The notes under the pieces were generated by a model. It saw only the letters and a list, made by a program, of their open reading frames with translations, had not been told where the DNA came from and did no database searches. Below are positions 37,160 through 51,436 of a stretch of 64,000 nucleotides of DNA, piece by piece. The position numbers were made by a program, and so were the translations under genes. Source of the stretch: Anarhynchus alexandrinus (Eukaryota > Chordata > Aves > Charadriiformes > Charadriidae); the NCBI GenBank assembly GCA_008711295.1, contig VUYV01000189.1:605876-669875 (forward strand), in the 5' to 3' direction. How positions within the stretch are numbered: the stretch's first letter is position 1; every line of letters starts with the position of its first letter.

Positions 37160-40100
37160 TAACCCTCCCCATATTAAAAAGGAAACAAAACCCAGCCCAT
37201 AAAATAATAGTCGAATAACTGAGGAGATTTGTTTCCTGGGTTTTATTTCATTCCTAGTAGTTGTGTGTTACAGGGCTGATCAGTACCCAGTTTTCTGAAG
37301 ACGCTGAAAAATCAAAGGACAAACCAGTGTATTCATCTCCCTTCACCTTTTACAGTTTTCCTATTTGTTATTCTAAGCAAACTTTCCAAAACTGGGAACC
37401 TCTGCTGAGCTGCCTGTGAAAGCACTGAGTCGAATTTGGTTGCCTTCATGCTTAGTTCTTACTTAATTTTCTCTTCTTGGCTTGAAGTGTGGGAACAGCT
37501 GTGCCACGTGCTGTTATTTCTAAGAAGGGATGGTCAGACCGACTGAGTAGAAGTGAGAGGATTCCCTAGCGCTTGCCTGGCTTTTGCCAGTCACAGCAAT
37601 CAAAATTGCAAGAGCTAGTTTTGTTGGTGATGCTGCGTGGTTTTATCCGCATTTTAGCAGTCTGCTGCATTTGCAGCATCGAGATCCAATGTGGTTCAGA
37701 AACAGAGGAGAGAGGGTGGTTCAGATGTGCTGCTTTGGTGTTTCTTCCACCAATTAAAAGGTGGTCCACAGCAAACGCGGGGACTGAACCCTCCCTCTCG
37801 TCTCTTGGGTTCCAGAGAGGTCTGCTGCTGGTTCAAATCAGATGCTGTCTTAAATGCAGTGATCTGTTGATAGATTAGGAAGGTATGATGGGTTTATGCT
37901 TTTAAGCTAGGAAGGATGTATTGTACCACCAACTTTGAACAATGTGTGTTCTTGGGTTTGGATTTTGGTTTTGTTTGTTGTTTTTTTTTCCCCTGTGAAT
38001 CTACCTGCAATACACAACTCCCAAAAGCAAACAGAACATCACTGATGATTTAGTTCTAATTAGGAATCTAGCTCTCTTGCCAGTAAGTGTACAGAATATG
38101 TAATTTCTGCACACATTTTATTCTGACTGTTCTTTCACCTTTCATTTTTCCTTCGCATTACTCTGTTGCATAATTTGAAAGAAGTGGCATTTTGAACAAA
38201 ATCCTTGTGGAAGGCAGGTTTCTTCTGTCATCCTGACCAAGCTTTTCGTATATCCTGTTGAAAAATATTGGCCAGAATTTCGTTTTCCCTTTTCTGAATA
38301 GCTTCCTAAGCAATAACCTATACCATCTGGCAATAGAATTTGTCCAGCATATCTCAATAATCATATGCGGGGTTTTCCATTACTTCTGATCTCATTAGCA
38401 CTTAAGTTAACAAATGCAATTCATTTGTTCCATTAGTGTTCGAGGATGTCTCTTTATTACTTACAAGAGTTTTCAACCTCAAATCTTTATTCCAAAGGTA
38501 CCAAGCAAAACACTTGATATGCAAATGTGAAATTCTAGTTGTTAATATGGAATTGTCTGTTATGTTATACTCTTGGTTTCTTCATGATTTCAGGTTTCTT
38601 ACTGGTTGATAAATGGGAAGAGCCTTATGCTTTGGGGTTAATTCCCATTTTAAAAACAAACTGTTGTCTCAAAAATGCTTGACTGATGTATAACTCTCTT
38701 TCTCTTGGCATTTTTCTGTGCTACAGCTTTTTTTTGTCTTCAACAGCTTTGTACAGGGCCTCCTGTGGTGGGGGTGGGGTGTTGGTTTTGTTGCTTTGCG
38801 CTTTTTTTGTGTGTGTGTGTCACGTTCATTTCTTTGTGTTTATCTCCATTTGTCTACCTGACTGTGCTTTCAGCTGTCCCAGTTTCTGTAAGAATGATTT
38901 TCCTGAAAAGCTTTCTGCAAAATATAACGTCAAATATTTTTCTGATTATCCCTAAGAGAGTCCTTCTTTTTTCATACCGCTCACATCAGTTTTCCTCCTT
39001 TTATTTTTGCTTATTTGGGACTAAAGTATTAAAGTATTAAAATTATAGTTTTATCATATTATTTCTGGCTTTGAACATAGGTGTTGGAAGTATATGTTGG
39101 TGGTGATAGAATTAAAATCTCCACAGAGACAAAGGAATTACCCTTTTCCTTTGCTCTGCAGAACGATAGATGGTAGATGCATCTCACAACATTTTTATCA
39201 GAGAAGCGTTTAATCTGTTATGAGTCTTTGTGAACTTCGCTGAGTGAATAAAATGTGTGTGTTGGATATAGTTTAACTTCGCTCTGAACTGCTTTTTGGG
39301 GGTTATTATTAAGCAAAGGTATTATCAAAAGATGGGAATGGAAGGACGAGAAGTAGGGATTGTGCTTAACTTTTGTATTGTTTTATGTATTTATTTTTAT
39401 AGATTCTTATCTATGTATTTGGAACTGCTACAAATAGGGACATAACATCTGAATTAAAGCTGTGTAGCCCTTTTTAAATAAATCTTTATTTCAGAATCGT
39501 TACTCCTGGCATACAAAGGAGGAAATCAAACTCTCATAAAGGCATCTTCTACATTGTATATACAAAGCTGCATTCGCAATAAAGGCTTTTATTATTTCAT
39601 CAACTTTGAGTAAGAAAAAAGAAAACCACAAATAGAATTGTTATTTTTTTTTTTAAATAAAAATCTGAGAGGCTAATCCCATAAAAACCTCATATGAAGT
39701 AGCATGTTGCATGGTCACATGGGTGTCTGCAATTTTACAGGAGAAAGGCCATAAAAATAATCTGGAAGGTCACACTTCAATTTCAGAGTATTTGCAACAT
39801 TTTTTTTCCAATTTTATATTTTTCAATCTTTTTAATCAACATTTCCATGAATTGAAAACTCATTTCGTGTAAATAAAAGTATGAAATCACTACTTTGTTT
39901 TCAGTTTTTACAAATATTGTATATTTGATATCACAGATTCTTTTTCTCTCAAACCATCTTGGAAAGGATATTAAGTCTCATTTTATAGTTTATAGCATGT
40001 CAGTAAATTTTTAGAGAACACAGATTTTAAAAGAGGACTCCCTTTAAAGTATCTCCCTGTTCTCAATATTTTTATCAATACTACTTGGCAATTACTGGAG

Positions 40101-40469
40101 CAATATGAGCAGTTTAATTCTGGCTTGAGAGAATTCTTTTCTGGGAAATTTTATTTAGTGTAATATACTCGTGATATTTGGACAAAAATAACATGAATAG
40201 AGTTTAATTTTCATATCCAAACTAAGACAGACTGGATTTGATGTGTTCATTTATTTTATTATTTAGTAATACTCTCTTTTGGTTTTTGCCAAGGCGTAAG
40301 ATTAACTGACCATCTGTCTGTTTTACTACAACGCAGTATCTCTACTCGTTATTGGCAGTTAATTTTGTGGCAGAAATTCAGAAAATGTGGGCTGGTGTTC
40401 TGATTTATTCGGTGACATTCACAGAAATCTAGCAAATCCAATCAGAGAGTTAAAGGATACTTAGCAGAA
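37160..40469. other. Non-coding stretch, no gene seen
   Basis: AT-rich DNA with a (GT)6 run at 38809-38820 and short homopolymers. A 101-codon frame at 37573-37878 has no recognisable domain. Confidence 0.55.
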
Positions 40470-40660
40470 GAAGAGCGTCACGAAAAATCTTCGCAACTGC
40501 CACTATTTAAAAATATGGCGACGGTATGGTTCCGTGTCATGCCGCTTGGCCAGTTTGAGTCTGAATAGCTTTTATTAGGTATTTCCAGGAGAAAGACGCA
40601 GCGTCGTTGGGCGCAAGTCTAGAACGTGTGTGCCCGTGTGAGTGACCCTGTGGCTGCGCA
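40470..40660. promoter_or_regulatory. CpG-dense patch with extended YY1 motif
   Basis: About 13 CpGs fall in roughly 170-190 bp of only average G+C, so CpG is not depleted here, unlike the flanks. AATATGGCGAC at 40512-40522 fits the extended YY1 consensus AANATGGCGNC, a site typical of promoters and transposon-derived promoters. No transcript is visible in sequence. The motif is directly seen; promoter activity is inferred. Confidence 0.3.
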
Positions 40661-40730
40661 GTGCACTAAGAACATGAAGAGATTCTACTCCCATGCGTTA
40701 CATACTATGGACTCACTTCCGTTTTTACAT

Positions 40731-40768
40731 TATGTCATAAAGTCATAAATATGTCGTAAAATATGCCA
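40731..40768. repeat. Degenerate short tandem repeat, about 10-12 bp units
   Basis: Three to four imperfect copies of an ATGTCATAAA-like unit follow one another (ATGTCATAAAGTCATAAAT, then ATGTCGTAAAAT, then ATGCCATAAAAG). Confidence 0.7.
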
Positions 40769-43700
40769 TAAAAGTGAGCTTAGAAACAAAAGGATAACTG
40801 GAGATAATCAGCTGTTCTCTGTTTAACTTCCCCAAAGTGACAAGTTATTTAAATTCTTCTGTTTCCCTGCAAGGTTTCTGGAATATTTATAGATGGAAAA
40901 GCACATCCATTCCAACAGAATGTACCATTTGAATTTTCCTACTATTACAGTTTATGCAGCTTTTTTAGGTCTTCCTTCTTTTTTTTTCTCATGTCACTTG
41001 TGTTGGTGTAGATGAGCTATAGATGTCCTTATCAGGGAAATTTTCATCCTAATTCTCATTCAATCAAGATTATGATCTTACATTCAACAAAGTTCTTCAC
41101 AAAGCTGCTGCCAGTAATTGGTCCTCAATCCTTCTTTTGTTCTTTCTGTGTAAGTTCCCCAACCTTTTCGCCATTACTTTGGAGTTCAAAGTGAACTCGG
41201 AGCTGGTGTGGAACAACCGCGCTTCGTCCTGCCTGACATGGAGATTTTTGCAGTGCATAATTCTCCTTCAGGGCACTGAGCAAGGGTTGCCTCTGCTAAT
41301 CCTTTGTGTTAACCAGCATGCCAAACTGTAGTAATTGGAGCTGCCTATTTCTAATGAAACAGCATCTTTAGAGCAGCTGAGGGTATGTTATGCTGCAGAC
41401 TGTGGTGTATATTTAAGAATGCCTGTGTTCACTTTAAATACACAATACAGAGACTAGAAGCATCGACGTAGCTCCACTTAGCCCAGTTTTCTCTTGGGGA
41501 GATTCTTATTTTCTGAACAAGACATCATAATTTTTGTTGCTAATTGAGTAGTTCATTCTCCTAACGTACAGAGATATTCTTTCCAGTTGCTTGCGTGGTT
41601 GTACTCAGTGTTAGCGCTCTTCTCTGGGGTGTAAACCAGTTAGCACTAATTTCCAAGGCTGTCGTGGCTAAACTACGTTCTGTACAGCAGTGCTAGGCTC
41701 GTAGAGCTTGGGTAGAGGCTTCGAATTGCCAGAGTAGCAGACGAATCCTAGTCCTGCAAGCGTTGTGGAAGAATTTCCCCTCGGGACAAGTAGGGCAATT
41801 ACTGTGCGTTGGCAGAGGGCCGCTGGGTGGTACCTTTGTGCTTTACTTATGTTTATATCAGGCTTTGATGGTTTTCCTGTGCGTAAAAGGGAATCGGAAA
41901 CACTTTGAGTACCTTTACTGTAGTGTTCAGACAATTCCCTGAGCTTTTATGTACATACTGCAGAACACCACCATGCAAAAGATGCAAAACCATGCTAAAG
42001 TAGCTGTGCTGTCTTTTGGATCTCTCGCTGCGTGTGCTGTGTAGACCTAAAATCTTGCTCAAGGGTCTCTACCATGTTTCTGTGTTGTACTCTATGCGTA
42101 GTCCACTGTCTTGGGTTGTCTGAAAGCTATTTTAAGGCATCTCAGATTTGTCAATAATTGATCTTCCTACTTATACATAAAACTCATTCTACAAAGCTTA
42201 TTGGCATCAGCAAAGATTGGTGGCAGAATCGAAGTTTTTTTCCAAACTTGGTTATATAACTAAGTGTACAAAAGAGAAATCAAAGCATATCATTAGAAAA
42301 GCAAATATAATCAGGGAATTAAGTAAAAAGATTTACATGTCCTTCATAGAAAAGCAGCTGTTCTGTTTCAATTTAGAAAACTGCTAAAAATCCAAGAGAA
42401 GATAATCTAGGAGGAAATGTTAATATATACAAGAAACGGTGTTTTAGTATTTATCATAATTTAGGTTTGGGGTTTTTTTTTAGATGTCATTGCCTCACTG
42501 AAGGGGAGAATACTGACACATGTATAAAGAACAGATATTAACTTGGTTCTTATGCTTTTCCAGTTAAAACATGGTGAAATTAGAAAGATTGCATGAGAGA
42601 AAGTGAAGAGTGGCATGTTGGAAAGTCACAAGTTAGTGAATGGTTCAGGAGGAAAGGCTTCCTGCTTTGTGTCTGTTTGTTTTTTCATCCAGATCTACTG
42701 TGCCAACATTATGCTGATTGGTAGTTACTTTAATCTAACGGCAGGAGATATTTACTTCTAGAGTGTATAAAAAATATGTACTCAAAATAAATTCTTTAGA
42801 GATGCTCACAATGAAAAAGGAGGTAGATACACAGACGAATAATCCCGGTTTTGGACAGAACTTATAGTTTTGTCGCAGCCTCTGCACTCAGAAGCAAACA
42901 TTTGTACCCAGTTAACATCCTCATTTCAGGTCTGTATTTCTCTGTACAAAATGGTATTTCTATAAGAAGACTATAGCCCAATGTAAACGCGGAAAAGTGC
43001 AGTTGACAGAAAATGTAGTTTGAGACATTTTGAGTGTTAGACTGTATTGAAAAATGGTATGACAATTCATTGATAATCTTTTTGAGGAGTAATTTTTTAT
43101 TCAAATTCAAATTATTTTGATCTGAATGGATATTGGCAATGTGCACTTTTCAAGTCAAAATATTTGTTTATTCATTCATAAAATTTCAGTTGCAAAATCA
43201 CCAACACTAACAATTTTTCAGTAATGTGTTTTAGTTCCTTCAAATTATTCTAAAGAAAGTTTCTAATCTAATGAGTAAGAGAGAAAAGCCTGTGGTTAGG
43301 AAGCAAAAATATGTCTACTTGATTTATGTAATTAATCAAGTACTAATTTTGGCCCTCATCTTACAAACCTGACACTGAAAGGACTCACGTGAATGCAGTT
43401 TTTGGAAGGTGGATGCACCATTTAGCGAACTGCTTAAAGGCAGAAAAATTTTCAGGTGACAAAATTTGTATTGCAGAAGTTTAGCTTTGCTTGGAATATT
43501 TTGTGCTGTCAGTACTTCTAAAATATTTTCATATGGAATTAGCAGGATGGAGGGATGTAATTTATCAGAGGCAGCTTATTTCCGTTGCTCAAATAAAGAC
43601 ATGTTTTTATTAGAATTTAATATTTTAATTCAAAATTTATAATTTGATTCAAGACTTGTAATTCAGTCAAATGAAGGGACAGCAATTTTCTCTCTCCTCC

Positions 43701-45653
43701 CAGTACAAGTTGAACTTTTCAGAGGTGTTGCAGAAGGAACATGAAATATTTTCTTTCCCTTGACGTTATAATGACGCTTTGCAGGTGTCCTTAGGCTCTA
43801 ATCATCCAAGACTTTCACATATGCTACACGCTGTGAACAGTCCCTTTGAAGTTAATTGGGTTTCACCAATTTACTCCAGCAGAGAGTGAAACCCTGTTTA
43901 CTGAATTTTAAATTAAATATAAACACATTAAAATATAAAACTGTACTTTAACTCCTGGTAGTTCTATTATGCATGTTGTAGGCTTTCTCAATTAAAACAC
44001 ATCCAATTAGATATATTTAAAGATGAAATCACTCTCTCAGGCATTGGGTGTAGAAATGGATTAAAAACTAATTAAATGTAGGTCTCTGGAGACCTAAATT
44101 ACTTTCCCCTCCCCCTAAAATCAGATATATGTCTAAATGAGAAGGACATCTGAAGGTTAGTGATAACCCCAGGGCTGTTTTTTATTTACTCTCAGATCGC
44201 CCGGCATCGGCTGGCTTGTTCCATCATACAAAATGTTACCTTCTTTTTGGCTTTTTAGAGACTGAACTATTACTTCAGGTAATTCCAAAACTTTTATTGT
44301 TATCAAGGTTAAGTAACACGCATTTTTAACAGCTCTTTCCTAAATAAGATGAGAAAACTACAGTTGAAATTTTTCAGAGGAAAGGAATGTAAGCCAAAGG
44401 ATGACACTATAACCAGAATAACCCCATCACTGAGCAAAATGGGAAGCATCCGAACGGTCAGGAAAAGGCATTTCATTTTCCCAGATGTGATTGCGGATGT
44501 CTACTTGGGGGTGAGCAGAATTTGAATTGATTGAATGACTTTGCAGAGAAAACTTCATTACGCTGGTAACTAGTTTAAAATTAAATTGGACTAAAATTAA
44601 ATTTATCGTATCTAATGGGCCAGATCGTATGAGATTTCAACTCAGTAGGAACTGGGCATCCAGTGTTACCCGGAGCTTAGCCCAAAGTCACCTTAACTCA
44701 ATTTATGGAACTTCTCCTAGTGGAAGATGGCACACATTTATTAAGGATCACCATTGCGTCTATACCTGGAGGATATGAATCTGTACAGTCAGAATTAAAA
44801 AGACTGAAAAGTGATATTAAAAAGTTAATCTCATGCAGTGAAGCGTGGTGCATGGTATAGAAGAGAGGTTTTATTCGGCTGAAAGTGGCAAAACTTGAAA
44901 GTACTTTCCAGATGAAGTGTGAAGTTCCTGTGTGTTGGATACAGACAGCGGGAGAGGTTGGAGAGGGGCGAAGACAGAATGGAGAGCAGCTGTCATGGGA
45001 TCCTCCAAAATGCAGCTGGAAGTTGTTCCAAACTTGTGTTAAGCTCTGAGTTATTTACTTCCTATTGTGCCTGTGCTCATGAAAAGCAGATAGTGAATCA
45101 AGGAATCACAACAAACATGTGTCCAGGAGAGTAAGATGTGATTTTCAGTGTCAGTTTACGTATTAGTCTGAAATAAAATTTGCGCATATAAATTCTACTT
45201 GGAATTGTGGCAGCACTTCAGTCTTTTTTTCAGAAGGTGTAAACACTTTGCTTACATTTTACACAGTACCCGAAGTGTCCTTTTGGTCCCTGTGGGTCTG
45301 ATCAGATTTTACTTATTTGTGCCATAAGAATGTCAGCATTTCCCAAGATCTGTGCACAATCCCTGATTTAAGATCTTGATAAGTCTAAAAACCACAGGAA
45401 ATCCTCAAAGGGGCGGTATCATTGGGAAGGTTTGCATTTGATTGAAATACCAGAAGGAGAAAATAAGTGTATAAGGATATATTTGTCCCCAGGTTGCGAT
45501 CACCTGTGACAGCGGTATCCCTGATGATGGTCTTGCCTGGCAATGGAACCCTAGCTCCCAGACACCTATTTAAATCACTCTTGGAGCAAATAGATTGCTA
45601 TGACATCTTTATTTCATTTCTGTACGAAATCTCTCTAAAACTATTAATTGTTT

Positions 45654-45689
45654 TGTTACAACATATATTCCTGTTACAGTATATATTCC
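45654..45689. repeat. Two-copy tandem 18-bp repeat
   Basis: TGTTACAACATATATTCC is followed directly by TGTTACAGTATATATTCC, two mismatches between copies. Confidence 0.85.
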
Positions 45690-48600
45690 TATTTTTGCCT
45701 TTTTTTAGCTCTTTCTAGCTCGAATACTTTACTTTTCAGATAGTTGTAAGGCACGTGCAGTAATTCCGGGGAAGTTTGCAAACCATTGACATTTTAGTTT
45801 GGAAGGAGCAGTGACTGATACTAATGCTGAGGGGAGCAGAGGGTGTTTCTTCACTAAGCTAGTGTAGCTTTGGAGCTGGAAATGCCGCAAGGGATCTGCT
45901 TTGGAAGGAGCGTGTTCTAGTGAGAAGAGTCTGCTGACATATATCCCTGGCGTGCAGCGAGACGGTGGAAGACGGACTGAATGAAGAGGCTTTTCTGTGA
46001 GTCTGTAACACTTCTGGCAAGTATATTTGGGAAGTTCCCCCAAAGCGTCATCTGCATCACTGGATTGGAATTGAAGAATAGTGACAACACTGAGACTGCC
46101 TGAATGTTTCAGAGTCTAATTCCTGGGTGGTGCTGTCGTCTTCTTTTCTCATCCCTCCAAATGCTGTAGAAGCTTTGCAAATTCTCTAGTCGTGCACACA
46201 ACCCACGAACACCGCCAGCGAGGGTCACAAAACTGATACAGAAAATCTTTTTCAGAAAATTTTTTACAGAAAACCTCCCTCTTACATGGGAGAGTCCTTT
46301 CTTGAAAATTTCCGGGATGAACCTAAAGTATACAGTGCGACCTGACTGAAGTCAACGGTTAATCAAGTTGACTCTAACGGGTTACAGTATCGTGTATCAT
46401 GGCTTTTATGCGGTCAGAATTAACATAATGTGTACCTGTTTAGTATTCTCATATTGTTATATTTATGTGTCCATGCAGCTGCCCATAGATGTTGGTGCTA
46501 ACCCGAGAAATAGCGGGGTGTTCAGACTAGGCTTTGGGCTACAATGTAGGGTCTTAAGGTAGAAAATAGAGACATTAAAGACAGATTCTTGTTCTTCATG
46601 TGATTAAATGTGATTCCTATTGTTACTATAGTGTGGTTTTTAATCTTTTATGTGATACTTTAAGGGAATCTGCGGAATAGAAACCGTAACGCTATTAATT
46701 TTGTGTAACACTAAGCCTCAGGAGCAAATGCTAAATAACCTTTAGTAATGGGGTTTATAACAAAGTTATGGAGCTCCTTATGTGTACTTTTCACTCTTTT
46801 TCAATGCTAATGTTATTATACGTTAGCACTCGGATGTTCTTCCTCATGATACAATAGCTACGGCAGTCTGCACGTGCAGACTCCAAATAATTTAATGCTT
46901 GTTAAAGACAAAAGAAAGATTTCATGGGCATTGTATCAGATCCTCTACAAAAACAGCTTAAAATACTGACACACCGCTTTTCCATATGCCTCTATTCTTC
47001 AAGACAAACTATATATTCTTGAACATGAATCGGTGTTTTATGTGTGTTCTATCCCTCCGCACAGACAAAAAGGCAAAGATTTGTCAGTGTGCACAATGCC
47101 TTCCTGAGTGGAAGGACCAGAGAGTGAGGTATTTCAGTTATATTTTAAGAAGCTTACCGGGCACATGGTCATAAATCATTATTTTGTAAGGCCAGGAGGG
47201 AAGAGAACGTAGTACGAGGGCTGACCAATGCCGTTGAAAGCAGTCAATTCAGTGGTCTCTGACTCAGGTGGTTTTTTTTCTGATTATCTCGTAGCTGAGC
47301 AAAAGATATTTCTAACTCCGCAAGATATGCACGCATACTTGCAGAAATTATACGGCAGGTGGGTATTCAAGCTTCTGCTCTGCAAATGGTTCTGGGGACA
47401 CGGTTGTGCTCAATGTTCTTGTCAAGTCTGTGAGATCAGGAAGATTTCATTATAAAGGATCGGACTGTTGTTAGGAATGAAAACGTAGAAGGCTTTTCTC
47501 CATATATGTGCAACCACCACCTGTGGTCAGAATTAAAAAGAAAACAACCAACCAAAAAAAAAACCCAAACCAAAAAACCAACGTAATACTTCAAGTTAAG
47601 AGACAGGGCCAAAAACACTGGTAAGAGGGGATTTTCAGTTGGAAGTCCAGTCAATGAATTCTTTATTAACTGGACAAAGCGCTCAGTAAAAGAGCAGCAG
47701 GAAATTTTCTGCATGAGACAACCTCGTAGGCCTTCCTCGTGAGATTTCTATGCTGTGTTACAGATGGCTTTGTTTTGGTGTCCTAAGACTCAGGACTTGC
47801 AATTCTTACCGAAATGTTTTTTTGAAAACTGTAGGTCAAATGTCTGTTTAGTACATATGACTTTGAGACTTCTCTGTAATGACAAGTTTGACATAATAGT
47901 ATGTAGTGATGGCATCAAATAGTACTTCTTTTGAGTATTATTCTGCATTAACTTTTAATTTCCCCTGCCTGAATATGTGTGTTGTCTTTTCCCGTAAGTT
48001 AGCATAGTTTGTTGTTGCCTATACTTAGATATAACCTATCAGATTATTATTTTAGTGCCTGTGACAAGTGAAGTTCAACAACATTAATATTCATTTGAGT
48101 TTTATTTATCTTCTAATAGAAATTTCGTTGTACTGTCCTACATGGTGCAGTCTTTATAACGGAATAATTTGTGCTGGAAAAAGTGGAGATGGGAGAAAGC
48201 TGAAATCAGCATTTATATTCTCTAAGATAAATGCCAAATGCTCATCTAAGGTAGATGGCTTCTACGTTTATTTTATTGCTCGGTCATCCACTTCACTGTC
48301 CTACTGTTTTAACACAGGTAAGTTTCTCAGCCAGCAAATGTCCGTTCTTTAACGGCCTTTTAATTTTTCAGGAGTATAGTTCACTAATTGCACTATAAAC
48401 ATGCAAATATTTATTGTATGTCAGTTGTATTGATTCATGAAAACAGCAGATTTTAAAGATTTTCTAAATAATCAAAAGGCTTCAAGCATTGCTGAACTAC
48501 GAAATGACATTAGGTGTATATATTCTTGTCTGGGAAGGGGAGCTCTGTTTTCCCTACGTTGCAGCTCTGAGTTAGTAATTGACTCATCAAAACTAAGTTG

Positions 48601-48909
48601 CACACAGTTCCTGAAGCTGGTCTGTATCGGTCTGTCCAAAACTGAGGCAAAAGGAGGGAGGAGTGTGTCTCTTAACATACCTATCACAGGAATACAGTTG
48701 TGTGAATAAGCCACGTAGTACTTAAGCATTGCCTCTAGCTTTTTTTTTCCCCCTCATTGTGGTTATCGCCAAATGTATAGATAGAGAGCCAGGCTGTTGT
48801 GTCATCCAGCCCATCATCCCTGACAATTCACATTCATCCTCTGAAGTTCCTCTTGTTGCATTTTGGTTAGCACTAAAAGCTCTGTAACGGGTTTATCCAC
48901 CTCCTCCCC

Positions 48910-49700
48910 TGCTAGCGCCGCGAACAGCCGCCTCGGACCCGGCAGTCTCTCCTGACTTCCCTGCAGCGCTGGTGCCACCCGCAAACACATTTCCCAGCGA
49001 TGCTGTAGTAAATTGGCGTGCTCTCTGTTAGTAACGGAAACACAAACAAAAAAGAGAGCGCATTAAGGCTTCCTGCACTGTTGTTCCTGCCCACAGGACG
49101 AACTGCGATGGCTGGTAGATGCCTCGTCTTATTTCTGATTGTTTATCAATTTCTGTACGTGTCACCACTTGAAAACCGCGGTACGGCTGCAGCTGCGAGC
49201 GAGACCGTGTAGCAGGCTTTTGCAGCAAGTGTAGGGTCCGTGCAGGCATTTGAATATGACTCACTTTCGGTGTAGTTTTTCAGAATAAGAGAAGCCAGTG
49301 GCAGTTTAATGTAAAACACAGAACGAGACTTGGCTCAGCGACCAGAACTCTGGAATTCGCTCTCCCAGTTGAAGGTTCGGTTGCTAACGTTCGGGGAACC
49401 GCGCTCCCGCTCTCTGCTCCAACAAATCTGGAATACGTTCGTGTACCGCTGTTCCAATGGGAGGGTTGAAGAATGCCTCCATCCAAAATATAACCTACTC
49501 ACGCGTGTCCCGTTGCCAGTCAGCGGGCCAGATCCCGGCCCCCAGAGCCTTCCAGCTGGCGGCGTGCCTTGCCTTCGGAAAAGAGGGGCGACCGCCAAGT
49601 GGCTGTGAATGATGAGAGCCGGAGGCTCGCCTTCCTCGGGGACGGAGGGGGTTCAGCTGGAGGCGCATCCACACCGATCCATGCGTGGGGTTGGTTTTTT
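48910..49700. promoter_or_regulatory. CpG-rich region, candidate CpG island or distal element
   Basis: About 800 bp are enriched in CpG compared with both flanks, most strongly at 48912-48990, 49345-49470 and 49500-49690. In 49500-49690 I count about 17 CpGs at roughly 64% G+C, an observed/expected ratio near 0.9. This is the window's best match to a CpG island and so its best candidate promoter, but I see no convincing first exon. Overlapping frames on both strands (plus 49330-49608, minus 49335-49598) are probably a side effect of GC content. The plus frame has PELWNSLSQL near 49342-49371, faintly like the LWNSLP motif of LINE ORF2 tails, too little to call. Confidence 0.4.
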
Positions 49701-51436
49701 TTACGGTCACTGCCACATCAGTGAAGTCTGGAAAGAAGTGTTACGTGATTGAGACTCAGCTCCTGTGGCTGAAGAGGCGGCAAAACTTTACTGCTGGCAG
49801 GGCGGTCAGTTGGGAGGGGAAAGGGAAAATTGGAGTCTCGGTACAAAAACGAGAGCAGTGACTCATAAGTGTAGGGACAACGAGTAAGCAAGTGGATGTT
49901 GTAGTCTCCCTGAGTTCAACTATAACTACAAGACGCTATAAAATAGTGTATTTACTTGTTCTCTTTTTCTGCAGCAAGATTAATGGGAAAAGTTTAAGCG
50001 TTTCTAAATTCCATTACTTGCCTCAGGAAACTGAAATGGTAATGATGTGTCTTTTCATAGTTATTTCGAATTGCTCATGTATGTATGAGCTGACGTTGGG
50101 ATAAGTAAATTGTTTCTCTGTGGTGTTTCATCTTCTTGGTTGTTTGGAATTCAGCTTAATTCTCAATTTGTCTGCTTTATGCAGACATGTATATCAGCGT
50201 GAAACTATTCACACTCATTTTCTCCGTCTCCCTGACACACTTCCATATGTGGATTCACATTTAACTAATATACTTAGATAATTTCATGTACCCTGAAGCT
50301 GTATTGACTATATTATTGATTTTGTACTGTCGTTTAGAGTAAGGCTTAGCTTTGTACGTCTTCTTACATCCGTCTGTCAGGGATAATGCAATACGACAAA
50401 GATATACTGTCTGATTTAGCAGAGATATTTTAGCAGAGTGAAACTGTTAAGATATTTACATGATCTAATTATTTTACTGCGGTTTGTTCTGCTTGCTTTT
50501 TTTTTTTTTTTTTTTCTCTTAACCACTGCCTGTCTTTCTTGGGTTTATCTTTACTAAATGCTTTAAGAAAATATTCATTTATGTTATTATATTGCCACTG
50601 AATTTTGCATTCATCTGCTAAGAGCTCTGTAACAGAATAGCTGTTCCCTTCCGTTTCATAAATGTTGAGACCTTCTGTGGAAGTCGTAGTGATTCCTGCT
50701 TTCCAAGACAGTGGATATGAGCAACTGAAACTGTATCGTCACCTTGGCATATTTCTTTAACTGCATTGTATTTTCTTGGGATGGGAGTCAAGTTTCTATT
50801 TACAGTATGCAAACACAGGGTCCAATTACCCAAAAGGCTTAACACTGTCTGATTTCTTAAGTTGATATTTTCTGTAGGAATTAGTGTCAACATTTATTTC
50901 TGAAGTCAGTAGTTTCCCAGTCCTCTTTTTTCGTTTTATCTCTTGAACTATTGAAAGTTTCATGATACACCAAATCTCCTTTTCACTTTCATGCCACTCC
51001 TTTATTCTGGGATAGCTTCTGAGTTTATCTTTGGGGTATCCAAGATGAAACTTCACAGTTAAAATATCATGCATGCTCTGGATTATCAATGAAAGTCATC
51101 TACGGGAAAATCTTGACTGATGAAAAGTATGAAGTGAGAACCTTTCAGAGCTGAAGTAGCAAGATTTGAAGCTTCAAAGAAAGACGGAAGGATGGAGAGG
51201 GTCACTAACTGGAACAAGCATGAATGATGCATGTTAGCAGTAGAAATAGAAAACTTCAGAAACAATTCTCTCTAAGAGACGCCATAGATAGGAGTACATA
51301 GAGAAGAAGTAATTGTTTAGAAGGGATGAAGGGTCCATAGTGTTCCTAGGCCAACGGGAGAAGTAAGTTGCGGGGAGATATGGCACTGGATGTGCACTTC
51401 TACAGGCTGCTTTGGAGCTTGCCTTACTTAAGGACT
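49701..51436. other. Non-coding stretch, no gene seen
   Basis: AT-rich DNA with a T19 run at 50497-50515. No exon is supported. Confidence 0.55.
50497..50515. repeat. Poly(T) tract, 19 bases
   Basis: An uninterrupted run of 19 T. It could be a relic of a reversed retrocopy tail, but no retrocopy body is recognisable beside it. Confidence 0.9.

Larger units (their letters stand above)
40661..48909. other. Long non-coding stretch, no gene seen
   Basis: About 8.2 kb without a supported gene. It holds a degenerate ATGTCRTAAA-type short repeat (40731-40768) and an 18-bp two-copy tandem repeat (45654-45689). The ATG frame at 48437-48709 (90 codons) and the 104-codon minus frame at 45729-46043 show no motif I recognise. 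Confidence 0.55.

Noticed and set aside
13957..40050. A 17-base string (TTTTAAAAGAGGACTCC) shared by about 13961 and 40027
   Set aside because: Isolated match with unrelated flanks; in AT-rich DNA of this length one such match is not surprising.
49330..49440. PELWNSLSQL-like peptide resembling a LINE ORF2 tail
   Set aside because: Only one short motif agrees; no neighbouring LINE motifs or 3' end are visible.
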